From assembly GCF_009832865.1 (NCBI RefSeq), contig NZ_CP047130.1:3038001-3102000 (forward strand): a stretch of DNA of 64,000 bases. Reading direction: 5' to 3'. The position numbers and the translations under genes are program-made. The notes beneath the pieces were generated by a model. The model made no database searches, was not told the origin of the DNA, and saw nothing but the letters and a program-made list of their open reading frames with translations. This document shows, piece after piece, positions 15,036 to 24,522 of this stretch (position 1 is its first letter; the number at the start of each line of letters is the position of its first letter). This DNA comes from Colwellia sp. 20A7 (GTDB lineage: Bacteria > Pseudomonadota > Gammaproteobacteria > Enterobacterales > Alteromonadaceae).

Positions 15036-17231
15036 TTAATAATAGCTACTACCATTTTCAGCCATTGTAATTAAAGCTTCACAAGGTGCGTAACGTTCGC
15101 CATGCTGTTGTGACCACTGTGTTAATTGTGCAACTAAAGATTGAGCACCAATATTGTCAATATAACGTAAAGGGCCGCCTAAAAATGGTGGGAAGCCTAT
15201 ACCAAAGATAGCGCCAATATCACCGTCGCGAGCATTACGAACAATACCTTCATCAACACAACGTGCAGCTTCATTAAGCATCAAGTAAGTACAACGTTTG
15301 ACTATTTCATTACTTGATAAGCTACCAGCTGGATTTAAGTTTAATAAAGTATAAACCCCTTCATCAACTTGCTTCTTACCTTTTTTAGCTTGCTTGCCGT
15401 ATAAATAAAAACCTTTATTTGTTTTTTTACCTAAACGGCCATCATCTAATAACTTTGAAAAAGCAGGTGGAGCAGCAAATCGTTCACCTAAATCAGCTTC
15501 TAAAATAGGTCCTATTTTAGCGCCAACATCAATACCTACTTCATCAAGTAATTGCATTGGCCCGACTGGGAAACCAAAATCAACTAATGCTTTATCAAGC
15601 TTATCAATTGGCTCACCTGCCAATAATAATATAGCGGCTTCGTTCATATAAGGCGCTAAAATACGGTTAACATAAAAACCCGCTTTATCTTTAACTACAA
15701 TAGGTGTTTTACCTTGTTTTTTAGCAAAAGCTACCGTGGTCGAAATAGTTTGATCTGAAGTTGTAGCATGAGGAATTATTTCTACTAACGGCATTTTATC
15801 TACCGGTGAAAAATAATGTAAACCAATAACGTTCTCAGGTCGTGCTGCTTTCTCAGCTATTTTTCCAATCGGTAAACTAGAAGTGTTGCTGGCAAAAATG
15901 GTTGAATCTTTAGTTTTACTTTCTATTTCAACAACCATATTTTGTTTTAATTCTAAGTTTTCAAATACTGCTTCAACAACAATATCTACATTTTTAAAAC
16001 CAGAGTAATCAGTACAGCCAGTGATCATAGACATTTGCTTTTGCATTTCACTTTTTCGCATAAAGCGACGTTTAACTTTTTTGTTAAGTAAATCGTAGCT
16101 ATATTTCAACGCATGGCCGATGCCTTCGTGACTAATATCTTTAATTCGCGCTGGAATATTCGCTTTAGTTGCCGTAACAAAAGCAATGCCGCCGCCCATT
16201 AAGCCACCACCAAGCACACCGGCTTTGAGGACTTTGTTCGGCATAACATTTTCAACACCTTGCTCTTTCTTCATTTCTGTTGTTGCAAAGAAAATATTAC
16301 GAAGTTGTGCCGATTCTGGGCTCATCGCTAGCTCAGCAAAATGCTCAGCTTCAACTTGATAGCCTTTCGCCGCTGATTCTTCTACACCGGTTTTAACACA
16401 GTGGATAATTTTCATTGGTGAAGGATAGTTACCTTTTGTTTTAGACAAAACTGATTTCTCAGCCTGCTTATAAACAATACCGCGACCAATAGATGTGCCT
16501 TCTAAAAACTTATTAATCAATGAAGATTTAAACTTCACTGTTCGTTTAAATTTACCCGAAAGCGCCATTTTTTCAGCTGTTTCAATTAAGATGCTATTTG
16601 GAACCACATCGTCAACCAAACCTAATTTCAACGCTTGTTTTGCGCGAAGTTGTTTTCCAGTTAACATCATATCTAACGCTTTTTGGATACCAACAAGTTT
16701 AGGTAATCGTTGTGTTCCACCGCTTCCTGGTAATAAGCCTAATTGAACTTCAGGAACGCCTAACGCTGTTTTAACATTGTCACTACACACACGTGCATGA
16801 CATGCCATCGCAAGCTCTAAACCGCCGCCTAAACAAGCACCATTAATAGCGGCTACAACAGGTATATTCAATTGTTCAAGCTGTGAAAAAATCATTTGCC
16901 CTTGACGAGAAAGCGACACTACTTCTTCTTTTGTTTGGCAATTATTGATCATATTAATATCAGCGCCAGCAACAAAAGAGTCTTGCTTACCGCTACATAG
17001 CACAATACCCGTAATAGCGGTATCAGACTTGATTTCAGCTAAAACATCAGCAACCTGCTCTGTAAATTCAGCTTTTAACGTATTCATCGTATCGCCAACT
17101 ACATCCATAACCAAATGGGCAATACCATTTTCCTGACGGACTAAGGTGAAAGCGCTATTGCTATTGATTGTATTATCATCAGTTGAAACTGATGATGTTT
17201 CACTCGTTACTACTTCTTTATTATCACTCAT
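15036..17231 (-). CDS. fadJ: fatty acid oxidation complex alpha subunit FadJ
   Basis: 731 residues from the ATG at 17231, which overlaps the fadI stop codon (TAATG). Extending to 17279 would add 16 unlikely residues. The N-terminal half is an enoyl-CoA hydratase/isomerase (crotonase) domain, with the oxyanion-hole segments SFVAGADI and GACLGGGLELAMAC and the LGLLPGSGGTQRLP motif. The middle holds an NAD-binding 3-hydroxyacyl-CoA dehydrogenase domain (GGGLMGGGIA), and the C-terminal half the two 3HCDH domains (HYFSPVDKMPLVEI). It performs hydration and NAD-dependent oxidation of enoyl-CoA in beta-oxidation, partnering the thiolase FadI. The Ser/Thr-rich 30-residue N-terminal extension before the crotonase domain is unusual. 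The fadIJ pair is preceded by a FadR-like operator. Confidence 0.95.
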   Translation of the reverse strand: MSDNKEVVTSETSSVSTDDNTINSNSAFTLVRQENGIAHLVMDVVGDTMNTLKAEFTEQVADVLAEIKSDTAITGIVLCSGKQDSFVAGADINMINNCQTKEEVVSLSRQGQMIFSQLEQLNIPVVAAINGACLGGGLELAMACHARVCSDNVKTALGVPEVQLGLLPGSGGTQRLPKLVGIQKALDMMLTGKQLRAKQALKLGLVDDVVPNSILIETAEKMALSGKFKRTVKFKSSLINKFLEGTSIGRGIVYKQAEKSVLSKTKGNYPSPMKIIHCVKTGVEESAAKGYQVEAEHFAELAMSPESAQLRNIFFATTEMKKEQGVENVMPNKVLKAGVLGGGLMGGGIAFVTATKANIPARIKDISHEGIGHALKYSYDLLNKKVKRRFMRKSEMQKQMSMITGCTDYSGFKNVDIVVEAVFENLELKQNMVVEIESKTKDSTIFASNTSSLPIGKIAEKAARPENVIGLHYFSPVDKMPLVEIIPHATTSDQTISTTVAFAKKQGKTPIVVKDKAGFYVNRILAPYMNEAAILLLAGEPIDKLDKALVDFGFPVGPMQLLDEVGIDVGAKIGPILEADLGERFAAPPAFSKLLDDGRLGKKTNKGFYLYGKQAKKGKKQVDEGVYTLLNLNPAGSLSSNEIVKRCTYLMLNEAARCVDEGIVRNARDGDIGAIFGIGFPPFLGGPLRYIDNIGAQSLVAQLTQWSQQHGERYAPCEALITMAENGSSYY

Positions 17232-18535
17232 TATGCTGTCTCCACTACCATAGCTGCACCCAAACCACCTGCCGCACAAGCAGTTGTTAATCCAATACCA
17301 CCGCCACGTCTATTTAATTCATTTAGCGTTTGTGTAATTAAACGAGCGCCTGTTGCAGCAAACGGATGACCGTAAGCTAATGAACCACCCATAACGTTAA
17401 ACTTGCTCATATCTATTTCGCCAATAGCTTTATCGCGCCCTAAATGCTCTTGAGCAAATTTGTCACTAGCAAACATTTTCATATTAGCAAGTGCTTGAGC
17501 TGCAAAGGCTTCATGCATTTCTATTAAATCTAAATCAGCTAACTCTAATCCAGCACGCTTTAAAGCAATAGGTGTTGCATAGCTTGGGCCCATCAGCATA
17601 TCTTGCCAAACATCAATTGCGGCAAAACCATAACTTCGAATATAGCCCAATGGCGTATAACCTAGCTCTTTTGCTCGGCCTTCGCGCATTAATAAAATAG
17701 CCGCACCACCATCAGTTAACGCCGTACTAGTCGCAGCTGTTACGGTGCCGTGTTTTCTATCAAAGCAAGGACGTAATTTTGCATAGCCTTCTAATACTGA
17801 GTTTTCTCGAATACAGTTATCTTTATCAATAAAGCGATTATAAGGTTCGCTGTGTGTACTCATCACTTCACCGGCTAATTTACCTTCCGCCCAGCTTTGA
17901 GTCGCTAACGTATGTGATCTATGAGCAAGTGCATCTTGGTCTTCACGCGAAATATTATATGTTTTGGCCATTTGCTCAGCCGTTTGTCCCATAGAAATTC
18001 CCGTTGAATATTCAGCAACAGCTGGTGCCACTGGCAAAATATCTTTTAATCCTAATTTACGGATTAATGCTATTTTTTGTCCAAGAGTTTTTGTCTTACT
18101 TAAGTCTAATAAAGTACGCGCAAACTTTTTAGATACACCAATAGGTGCTACTGACGATGAGTCTGCACCACCAGCAATACCAACATCAACAAAACCAGCC
18201 ATAATAGATTCAGCAACATTTACTGTTGACTGAAAACTAGTAGCACATGCTCGCGATACACTATAAGCATCGGTATGCACATTCATCCCCGTGCCTAAAA
18301 CAATTTCACGTGCAATGTTTGGCGCTTCAGGCATTTGTACTACTTGGCCAAATACACACTGATCAATAATTTTTGGATCAATATCATGTTTTTGTAATAA
18401 TTCGTTGACTACTAATTTACCTAAATCAACGGCCGGTACACCATGAAAAGCAGTTGCTTGTTTAGCAAATGGGGTTCTAAGCCCTGCTACAACAGCAATT
18501 CGCTCACCTGTTGATGTGGTCATTTTTATTGTCAT
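17231..18535 (-). CDS. fadI: 3-ketoacyl-CoA thiolase FadI
   Basis: 434 residues, matching FadI (436 in E. coli) rather than the shorter FadA. The active-site Cys97 lies in [10 protein letters not shown]. The C-terminal catalytic residues appear in [19 protein letters not shown] (His) and [12 protein letters not shown] (Cys). It cleaves 3-ketoacyl-CoA with CoA to release acetyl-CoA, the last step of beta-oxidation, and forms a heterotetramer with FadJ. It is the first gene of the pair; the start follows a GGAGAAAAAGTAC region. A palindromic FadR-like site lies about 53 bp upstream of the start, so repression in the absence of long-chain acyl-CoA is expected. Confidence 0.96.
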   Translation of the reverse strand: MTIKMTTSTGERIAVVAGLRTPFAKQATAFHGVPAVDLGKLVVNELLQKHDIDPKIIDQCVFGQVVQMPEAPNIAREIVLGTGMNVHTDAYSVSRACATSFQSTVNVAESIMAGFVDVGIAGGADSSSVAPIGVSKKFARTLLDLSKTKTLGQKIALIRKLGLKDILPVAPAVAEYSTGISMGQTAEQMAKTYNISREDQDALAHRSHTLATQSWAEGKLAGEVMSTHSEPYNRFIDKDNCIRENSVLEGYAKLRPCFDRKHGTVTAATSTALTDGGAAILLMREGRAKELGYTPLGYIRSYGFAAIDVWQDMLMGPSYATPIALKRAGLELADLDLIEMHEAFAAQALANMKMFASDKFAQEHLGRDKAIGEIDMSKFNVMGGSLAYGHPFAATGARLITQTLNELNRRGGGIGLTTACAAGGLGAAMVVETA

Positions 18536-18587
18536 GTACTTTTTCTCCTATTAGTAGCGCTTCTCTTAATAAAAAAGATGAAGCACA

Positions 18588-18602
18588 AGAGGTCAGACCT
18601 CT
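18588..18602. promoter_or_regulatory. candidate FadR operator upstream of fadI
   Basis: AGAGGTCAGACCTCT is a perfect palindrome about a central A, and contains the GGTCNGACC core of the known gammaproteobacterial FadR site (AACTGGTCAGACCTGTT). It lies 53-67 bp upstream of the fadI ATG, in a position where binding would block the promoter. Recognition by FadR is inferred; no fadR gene is in the window. Confidence 0.7.
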
Positions 18603-18718
18603 CAATTGTTACCTTGATTTTAACTCACTATACGAAAATATCAATGCCTGATTTTTCTCTTAGTATAAAAGCATAGTTTATTAAAGCACCACCGTAAGAA
18701 AAAAATTGTTACAACTAA

Positions 18719-18744
18719 GTTAAAGAATGCTTGTTTTCTTTAAC
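18719..18744. promoter_or_regulatory. inverted repeat in the fadI-moxR divergent region
   Basis: GTTAAAGAA (18719-18727) and TTCTTTAAC (18736-18744) form a perfect 9-bp dyad with an 8-nt spacer, about 115 bp upstream of the MoxR start. It could be an operator for the Bat operon; no regulator can be named. The rest of 18536-18859 shows only AT-rich promoter-like sequence, including TTATATATACTG near 18752. Confidence 0.4.
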
Positions 18745-18859
18745 AATACCCTTATATATACTGATGTCACTTCAATATTCGGGCATAGTACGCCGAACTA
18801 TTTAAATACCAGAATGTATTTCAATACATTCTTAAACAATTAATAAAGATAAAATAATT

Positions 18860-19825
18860 ATGGCAATTGAACATTTTTCAGCATTAAAACAGCATTTATC
18901 ACAACAAATCATTGGTCAACCTGCTTTCGTAGAAAATTTACTTATCGCTTTATTAGCAAATGGTCATTTAATTGTTGAAGGCCCTCCTGGGTTAGCAAAA
19001 ACGCGTGCTATTAATGCATTAGCTGACGGCCTTGAAGCTGACTTTCACCGCATTCAATTTACGCCTGATTTATTACCTGCCGATTTAACTGGTACTGATA
19101 TATATCGCCCAGAAGATGGTACTTTTGTTTTTCAAGCCGGTCCTTTGTTTCAAAACTTAGTGCTCGCAGATGAAATTAACCGAGCGCCAGCCAAAGTGCA
19201 ATCAGCGTTATTAGAAGCAATGGCCGAAGGCCAAGTAACTGTAGGTAGAAAAACATATCAATTGCCTGATCTCTTTTTAGTTATGGCAACACAGAACCCT
19301 ATTGAACAAGAAGGTACTTATCCATTACCTGAAGCGCAACTTGATCGCTTTTTAATGCATTTAGAAATAGATTATCCTGATGCGGCCAGTGAGTTAGAGA
19401 TATTAAAACTTAATCGTGGTGAAGCGCGAACGAGTACCAACCAAGAAAAACCCAAATTAAGAGTATTAAGCCAAGCTGAAATATTTAATGCTCGTGAAGA
19501 GGTCCTTAATATTCATATGGCGCCTTCTCTAGAAACCTATATGGTTGATTTAATTATGGCGACACGTCAACCAGAAAAATATGATGACAAGCTTAAATCA
19601 TGGCTAGCTTTTGGTGCTAGTCCACGTGCGACGATTGCCTTAGATAGATGTGCCCGTGCTCGAGCTTGGTTACACAACCGTGACTTTGTTAGCCCAGAAG
19701 ATATTCAAGCAGTTTTACATAATGTGTTAAGACATAGAATAATACTTAGTTATCAAGCAGAAGCTGAAGGTATCTCGTCTAATCAATTACTTGATCATCT
19801 TTTAAGTTTAGTTGCTGTGGCTTAG
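18860..19825 (+). CDS. MoxR-family AAA+ ATPase
   Basis: 321 residues, the standard length. Visible motifs are Walker A EGPPGLAKTR (about 39-48), Walker B LVLADEINRAPAKVQSALL (about 105-123), sensor 1 VMATQNPIEQEGTYPLPEAQLDRF (about 146-169) and sensor 2 ASPRA. MoxR ATPases act as chaperones that mature or activate partner complexes containing VWA-domain proteins. It is the first gene of a six-gene operon with a DUF58 protein, two VWA proteins and BatD. In other bacteria this arrangement affects stress or oxygen tolerance and envelope integrity (Bat, Bacteroides aerotolerance). No closer substrate can be named. Confidence 0.94.
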   Translation: MAIEHFSALKQHLSQQIIGQPAFVENLLIALLANGHLIVEGPPGLAKTRAINALADGLEADFHRIQFTPDLLPADLTGTDIYRPEDGTFVFQAGPLFQNLVLADEINRAPAKVQSALLEAMAEGQVTVGRKTYQLPDLFLVMATQNPIEQEGTYPLPEAQLDRFLMHLEIDYPDAASELEILKLNRGEARTSTNQEKPKLRVLSQAEIFNAREEVLNIHMAPSLETYMVDLIMATRQPEKYDDKLKSWLAFGASPRATIALDRCARARAWLHNRDFVSPEDIQAVLHNVLRHRIILSYQAEAEGISSNQLLDHLLSLVAVA

Positions 19826-19852
19826 CATTGAGTAATACGGTCGACAATAACT

Positions 19853-20932
19853 ATGTGGTTTAAACAAAAAACAACCCGCAATAAACAGAATTTAGCAATA
19901 AATGACTGTCAAAGTCAGCTGGCAAGCATTTATAGCAATGGTGTTGAACTTGCCATGGCTGAGCTATTAAATTACCAAAATAAAACGGCACTTATTGACT
20001 TAGCTGCGCGTAAGAATATTCAAGGACAAATGTCCGGAAATTACTTATCCCGCAGTAAAGGTCGAGGTATGGAGTTTGATGAAGTTCGTCACTACCAAAC
20101 TGGCGACGATATTAGAGCAATTGACTGGCGTGTTACGGCAAGAACAGGTAAAACTCATACAAAATTATTTCGTGAAGAATTAGAGCGTCCTGTTCTTATC
20201 GCCACTGATTTAAGTGCTAGTATGCATTTTGGTAGTCAATTATTATTTAAATCGGTGCAGGCAGCTCATATAGCCGCCTTAGTCGCTTGGCATGCAAAAA
20301 ATCGTGGTGATCGTTTAGGTGGCATTGTTTTTAACCAACATGATCATCTAGAGCTAAAACCGAGAAGTCGCAAGGAAGGCGTGTTACATTACTTACACTC
20401 ACTAACGGCTATTCATCTTGCTCAACATAAAGCGCAATACGACAATTCTCCTCAAGAAAACCAAGCTGATATCAATAAAAAACCAGATAGTAGCACTGCT
20501 AATAAAAATTATTTTAGTGATAATTGTGCTCGTATTAGACAAGTAGCTAAGCCTGGTTCATTAGTATATTTAATTACCGATGGCCAACAGTTAAAACAAG
20601 CGCCTAATCGTGCTCAACAAGATGCTTTACGACATTTAACACAAATAAGTAAGCATTGTGAGTTAGTTGTTTGTTTAATTGACGACCCTTTAGAGCAAGC
20701 GCTACCAAGCAGTACTTTAAAACTTAATGTGGTATTAACTGATGGAGAAAATCGTCAACAGTTAACCTTAGGTGATAGTAAAGCTGCTGATACTTATCAG
20801 AAGCAAGCCCAGCGTATCAACGAACAATGTTCAGAACTACTAGCTAAAGCGGGTGCTCGAGTAATTAATTTGAGTGCTGGCCAAACACTAGAGCAACAAC
20901 TGAAAGAGGGAGCAAAATTTTGCAGTCGATGA
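19853..20932 (+). CDS. DUF58 domain protein (Bat operon)
   Basis: 359 residues, soluble. It contains the conserved DUF58 segment YLSRSKGRGMEFDEVRHYQTGDDIRAIDW (about 62-91) followed by a VWA-like fold with the MIDAS-type DLSASM motif (about 122-127). DUF58 proteins are almost always encoded next to MoxR ATPases and are thought to be their clients or adaptors. The gene starts 27 bp after the MoxR gene and overlaps the following DUF4381 gene. A variable, Asn/Ser-rich insertion (about 195-225) is specific to this copy. Confidence 0.92.
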   Translation: MWFKQKTTRNKQNLAINDCQSQLASIYSNGVELAMAELLNYQNKTALIDLAARKNIQGQMSGNYLSRSKGRGMEFDEVRHYQTGDDIRAIDWRVTARTGKTHTKLFREELERPVLIATDLSASMHFGSQLLFKSVQAAHIAALVAWHAKNRGDRLGGIVFNQHDHLELKPRSRKEGVLHYLHSLTAIHLAQHKAQYDNSPQENQADINKKPDSSTANKNYFSDNCARIRQVAKPGSLVYLITDGQQLKQAPNRAQQDALRHLTQISKHCELVVCLIDDPLEQALPSSTLKLNVVLTDGENRQQLTLGDSKAADTYQKQAQRINEQCSELLAKAGARVINLSAGQTLEQQLKEGAKFCSR

Positions 20933-21501
20933 ACGCTCTACCAACTCAAGCCCCAATGCAAGCTAACGCAATAGAATTAAAAGATATTCATGTACCTGAG
21001 CAAATATCAAACTTTCCTATTGCTTATGGTTGGTGGCTATTAGCTACATTTCTTCTTATTATTGCTGTTATCAGCATTATTAAAATAAGAAAGAAAGCGC
21101 AACGTAATAAAGTGAAAAAACAAGCATTAATTCAGTTGAAGAACAGCCCTAACCTATCAATAAATGACACAGTAGCCCTATTAAAATGGGCAGCGATGCA
21201 TTATTTTTCTCGAGCTGAATTAGCTAAACTTTTTGGTGATTCATTACAGTCGTTTTTAACCGCTCAATTACCAATAAAGTATCAAGAACGCTTCACTGAT
21301 TTGAGTAAAGAAGCCTTTATTAACCAGTATCAATCTCAGAAAGATGAAAATTCTGTTCCGTTATCCGATACCAACTTTTATAACGCCGCTATTCTTTGGC
21401 TAACGCATGCGCTGCCACCTAAATTGTCAAAAAAGGCAGAGACTAATACTAACGCTAATGTAAGTTCACCTTTAAAGAAAAGCCAAGGAGTTAGCGCATG
21501 A
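20920..21501 (+). CDS. DUF4381 domain protein (Bat operon)
   Basis: 193 residues from a TTG at 20920, which has GAGGGAG 7 nt upstream. An ATG at 20929 overlapping the previous stop (ATGA) is the alternative start. One membrane helix (about 38-57) follows a short periplasmic segment containing DIHVPEQISNFPIAYGWW, the conserved start of DUF4381. The rest is a cytoplasmic, helical domain with a WAAMHYFSR motif. DUF4381 proteins occur only in MoxR-DUF58-VWA operons and probably help assemble the membrane VWA complex. Start uncertain by three codons; family call is good. Confidence 0.88.
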   Translation: MQSMNALPTQAPMQANAIELKDIHVPEQISNFPIAYGWWLLATFLLIIAVISIIKIRKKAQRNKVKKQALIQLKNSPNLSINDTVALLKWAAMHYFSRAELAKLFGDSLQSFLTAQLPIKYQERFTDLSKEAFINQYQSQKDENSVPLSDTNFYNAAILWLTHALPPKLSKKAETNTNANVSSPLKKSQGVSA

Positions 21502-22487
21502 TAACGTTTGCTTGGCCTTGGTTATTACTATTATTACCACTTCCGCTATTAGTCTATTGGTTACCTAAAAAAAATACCGATCAAGTAAGTGCTGCATTGA
21601 TCATGCCGCAATTAATTGAGAGTCATTCAGTTAGTGAAACTCGTCAAACAAGTAAAAAAGCACCGTTAATCGTTTTAACATTGTGTTGGCTATTAACGGT
21701 ATTGGCATTAAGTCAACCGCAATGGCTTGGTGATGCTATTGATATCCCTACTGAAGGGAGAGAGATGATGATTGCCGTTGATCTATCTGGCAGTATGCAA
21801 ATTGAAGATATGCAATTAAATGGTAATACAGTTAACCGTCTTAACATGCTAAAAGTAGTGTTAGGTGATTTTATACAACGCCGTGTAGGAGACAGGCTGG
21901 GTTTAATACTTTTTGCTGATGACGCCTACATGCAAACGCCAATGACGTTTGATAGAAAAACCGTTAAACAAATGCTTGATGAGAGTGTATTAGGTTTGGT
22001 TGGTCAAAAAACAGCTATCGGTGATGCTATCGGGCTTGCTGTAAAACGTTTTGATGCCAAGCAAAAGTCTAATAAAGTATTATTGTTATTGACCGATGGA
22101 CAAAACACCGCAGGAAAAATATCGCCAGAACAAGCACTTGAACTTGCTATTGCTAAAGATATTACTATTTACTCTATTGGTATTGGTGCTGACGTAATGC
22201 TACAAAAATCATTATTTGGTACTCGCCGAGTTAATCCTTCAAGCGAATTAGATGAACAAACCTTAACTAAATTAGCCGAAGATACAGGTGGAAAGTATTT
22301 TCGTGCCCGAGATGGACAAGATATGAGTGAAATTTATCAATTACTTGACCAACTTGAGCCATTAGAGCAAGAGCAACAACAAATGAGGCCATTAACTGCG
22401 TTATTTTATTTTCCTGTGGCATTAGCCTTGTTAATCAGTATGTTCTATTTTTTAGCCACCAATTTTATCCGCTTCAACCGTAAATAA
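21498..22487 (+). CDS. VWA domain membrane protein, BatA-like
   Basis: 329 residues. There are two N-terminal membrane helices (about 4-22 and 53-72), a VWA domain (about 88-280) with the MIDAS motif DLSGSM (about 94-99) plus downstream Thr and Asp residues (LLLTDGQNT), and a C-terminal membrane helix (about 300-322). This is the BatA/BatB layout: a metal-dependent protein-binding domain displayed in the periplasm or membrane. The ATG overlaps the stop of the DUF4381 gene (ATGA), indicating translational coupling. It is the probable partner of the VWA-TPR protein that follows. Confidence 0.92.
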   Translation: MITFAWPWLLLLLPLPLLVYWLPKKNTDQVSAALIMPQLIESHSVSETRQTSKKAPLIVLTLCWLLTVLALSQPQWLGDAIDIPTEGREMMIAVDLSGSMQIEDMQLNGNTVNRLNMLKVVLGDFIQRRVGDRLGLILFADDAYMQTPMTFDRKTVKQMLDESVLGLVGQKTAIGDAIGLAVKRFDAKQKSNKVLLLLTDGQNTAGKISPEQALELAIAKDITIYSIGIGADVMLQKSLFGTRRVNPSSELDEQTLTKLAEDTGGKYFRARDGQDMSEIYQLLDQLEPLEQEQQQMRPLTALFYFPVALALLISMFYFLATNFIRFNRK

Positions 22488-22506
22488 CCTAGGTTTTAAT
22501 ATCACA

Positions 22507-24522
22507 ATGACCTCTTTCAATTTATTTATAAGCAACTTTCATTTTGTCAGACCTTATTGGTTATTGGCATTATTTGCTTTATTCCTGGTACTTTGGTTAT
22601 TAAAAAAGCATCGTTTTCATCAATCACCATGGCAGAAGTTTTTACCTAATCATTTAAGCCAAGTGCTAGTGGAAGGAAGTACAAATACGAGCACCAACAA
22701 AAACTCATTTAACAACAAAACTTTTTTGTTAAAACCCTTTATTATCGGTTTATTAAGTATCGTTGCCTTAGCAGGCCCTGTGTGGAAAAAGCTACCACAA
22801 CCTGTGTATCAAACTGAACGCGGCTCCGTTCTTATTATGGATATGTCTTACTCCATGTATGCCACTGACGTTAAGCCTAATAGACTGACAAGATCTCGCT
22901 TTAAGGCTATTGATCTACTTAAGAAAATTAATGAAGGTGATACTGGATTAATTGCTTATGCTGGTGATGCTTTTATCATTAGCCCGTTAACCCAAGACGT
23001 AAAAAACATAACCCTATTATTGCCTTCGTTAACACCAGGAATTATGCCAGTACCTGGCTCTAATCCTTTAGCCGCATTAACACTTGCCCATGAAATGCTA
23101 ATCAATGCTGGGCACCTTAATGGCGATATATATTGGTTTACCGACGATATTGATAATGAAGAAATAAACGATATTTATGACTGGTCGAATGAATTTGGCC
23201 ATCAATTAAATATTTTAGGCGTTGGCACCGAAAGTGGCGCACCTATAACCTTACCTAGCGGTGAATTATTAAAAGATTCTTCGGGTGCTATTGTTGTGCC
23301 AAAGCTGCCAAGCCATAAACTCCAATCGCTGGCATCACGCGGGCAAGGCCATTATCAAACCATAAAAAATGATGATAGTGATATCAATAATTTAATCATA
23401 AAAGAAACAATGTCAGAAAAAAATAAAAGTGAAAAGCAGCAAAGCCAACAAACTGGCGACCAATGGCAAGAGCAAGGCGCATGGTTATTATTACTTGTCC
23501 TTCCTCTAATGCTAAGTTACTTTCGTCGTGGCAGTACACTACTTATGTTGCCTTTGGCGTGTATGCCTATGTTATTTTTACTGCCTCTTTCATTCCTAAG
23601 CTCTACTAGTTTTGCAGCAACGGAGCCAGCAGAAATTGAAACGAATAACGCTTTAGAAAATTCAAAACCGCCTTCATCTTCATTCGTAAGCTCCTCAAAA
23701 AAATTGTGGCAAAATTTATGGGAAACAAACGATCAACAAGCACAGAAACAATATAATCAAGAAAATTATCAAGAGGCTGCAGAGCAATTTAAAGATTCAC
23801 AATGGCAAGGCAGCTCTCATTATAAAGCGGGTAACTACCAGGAAGCTTTAGATGCTTTTAAAAAAGGCGATGAAGCCAATAGTGCTGACTCTTTATATAA
23901 CCAAGGCAATGCTTTAGCTAAAATGCAGCAATACGAGCAAGCAATTGAAAGCTATGAGGAAGCATTAAGTAAAAATCCTGATCTACAAGATGCTAAAGAC
24001 AATATAGAAAAAATTAAACAACTACAAAAAGAACAAGAGCAGCAAGAGCAAGACCAACAAGGTGAACAATCAGAAAACGATGACTCACAAGAACAAGAGT
24101 CTGAAGAAAGTAAAAACGAAGAGCAACAAGATTCTCAATCAGAAAATGATCAATCTCCAGGTGAACAATCTCAAGATCAAGAAAACAAAGAAAGCCAACA
24201 AGACTCCCAAGGCGATGAAAATAGTGGAGAAGAACAAGATAGCAAACCTGAGGAATCTAACCCAGAGCAACAAGAATCTGAAGAAAAAGAACAGCAACCA
24301 GAAAGTGCAGAGCCAACTGAAGAGCAAGGTAAAGAAAATGAAGAAAAAACAGCCGCACAAATTGCCGCCGAACAGCAAGCTAAAGAAACAGATCAAAAAC
24401 ATCAACAGTTATTGAATAAAGTAACAGATGATCCCTATTTATTACTGCGCAACAAAATGCAATTAGAATATCAAAAACGCAAACAAGACAGCACTAGCCC
24501 AGGAGTTAAAAAACAGTGGTAA
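22507..24522 (+). CDS. VWA-TPR fusion membrane protein, BatB/BatC-like
   Basis: 671 residues. Two N-terminal membrane helices lead into a VWA domain (about 95-290) with the MIDAS motif DMSYSM. Further membrane helices follow near 323-340 and 346-372. A periplasmic TPR domain (about 400-505; NQENYQEAAEQF, YKAGNYQEALDAFKKG, YNQGNALAKMQQYEQAI) comes next. The C-terminus (about 508-650) is an extreme Gln/Glu/Ser/Asn-rich low-complexity tail. BatB (VWA) and BatC (TPR) are separate proteins in Bacteroides, but are fused in many proteobacteria. Its last codons overlap the GTG start of the BatD gene. The tail is likely disordered. Confidence 0.92.
   Translation: MTSFNLFISNFHFVRPYWLLALFALFLVLWLLKKHRFHQSPWQKFLPNHLSQVLVEGSTNTSTNKNSFNNKTFLLKPFIIGLLSIVALAGPVWKKLPQPVYQTERGSVLIMDMSYSMYATDVKPNRLTRSRFKAIDLLKKINEGDTGLIAYAGDAFIISPLTQDVKNITLLLPSLTPGIMPVPGSNPLAALTLAHEMLINAGHLNGDIYWFTDDIDNEEINDIYDWSNEFGHQLNILGVGTESGAPITLPSGELLKDSSGAIVVPKLPSHKLQSLASRGQGHYQTIKNDDSDINNLIIKETMSEKNKSEKQQSQQTGDQWQEQGAWLLLLVLPLMLSYFRRGSTLLMLPLACMPMLFLLPLSFLSSTSFAATEPAEIETNNALENSKPPSSSFVSSSKKLWQNLWETNDQQAQKQYNQENYQEAAEQFKDSQWQGSSHYKAGNYQEALDAFKKGDEANSADSLYNQGNALAKMQQYEQAIESYEEALSKNPDLQDAKDNIEKIKQLQKEQEQQEQDQQGEQSENDDSQEQESEESKNEEQQDSQSENDQSPGEQSQDQENKESQQDSQGDENSGEEQDSKPEESNPEQQESEEKEQQPESAEPTEEQGKENEEKTAAQIAAEQQAKETDQKHQQLLNKVTDDPYLLLRNKMQLEYQKRKQDSTSPGVKKQW

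Noticed and set aside
17232..17279. Extended start for FadJ at 17279
   Set aside because: It adds a Cys/Gly-rich stretch inside the fadI coding region; the TAATG overlap at 17231 is typical of the operon.
24062..24415. Long open frames on both strands across the BatBC tail
   Set aside because: They are shadows produced by the repetitive Gln/Glu/Asn-rich codons of the real gene.
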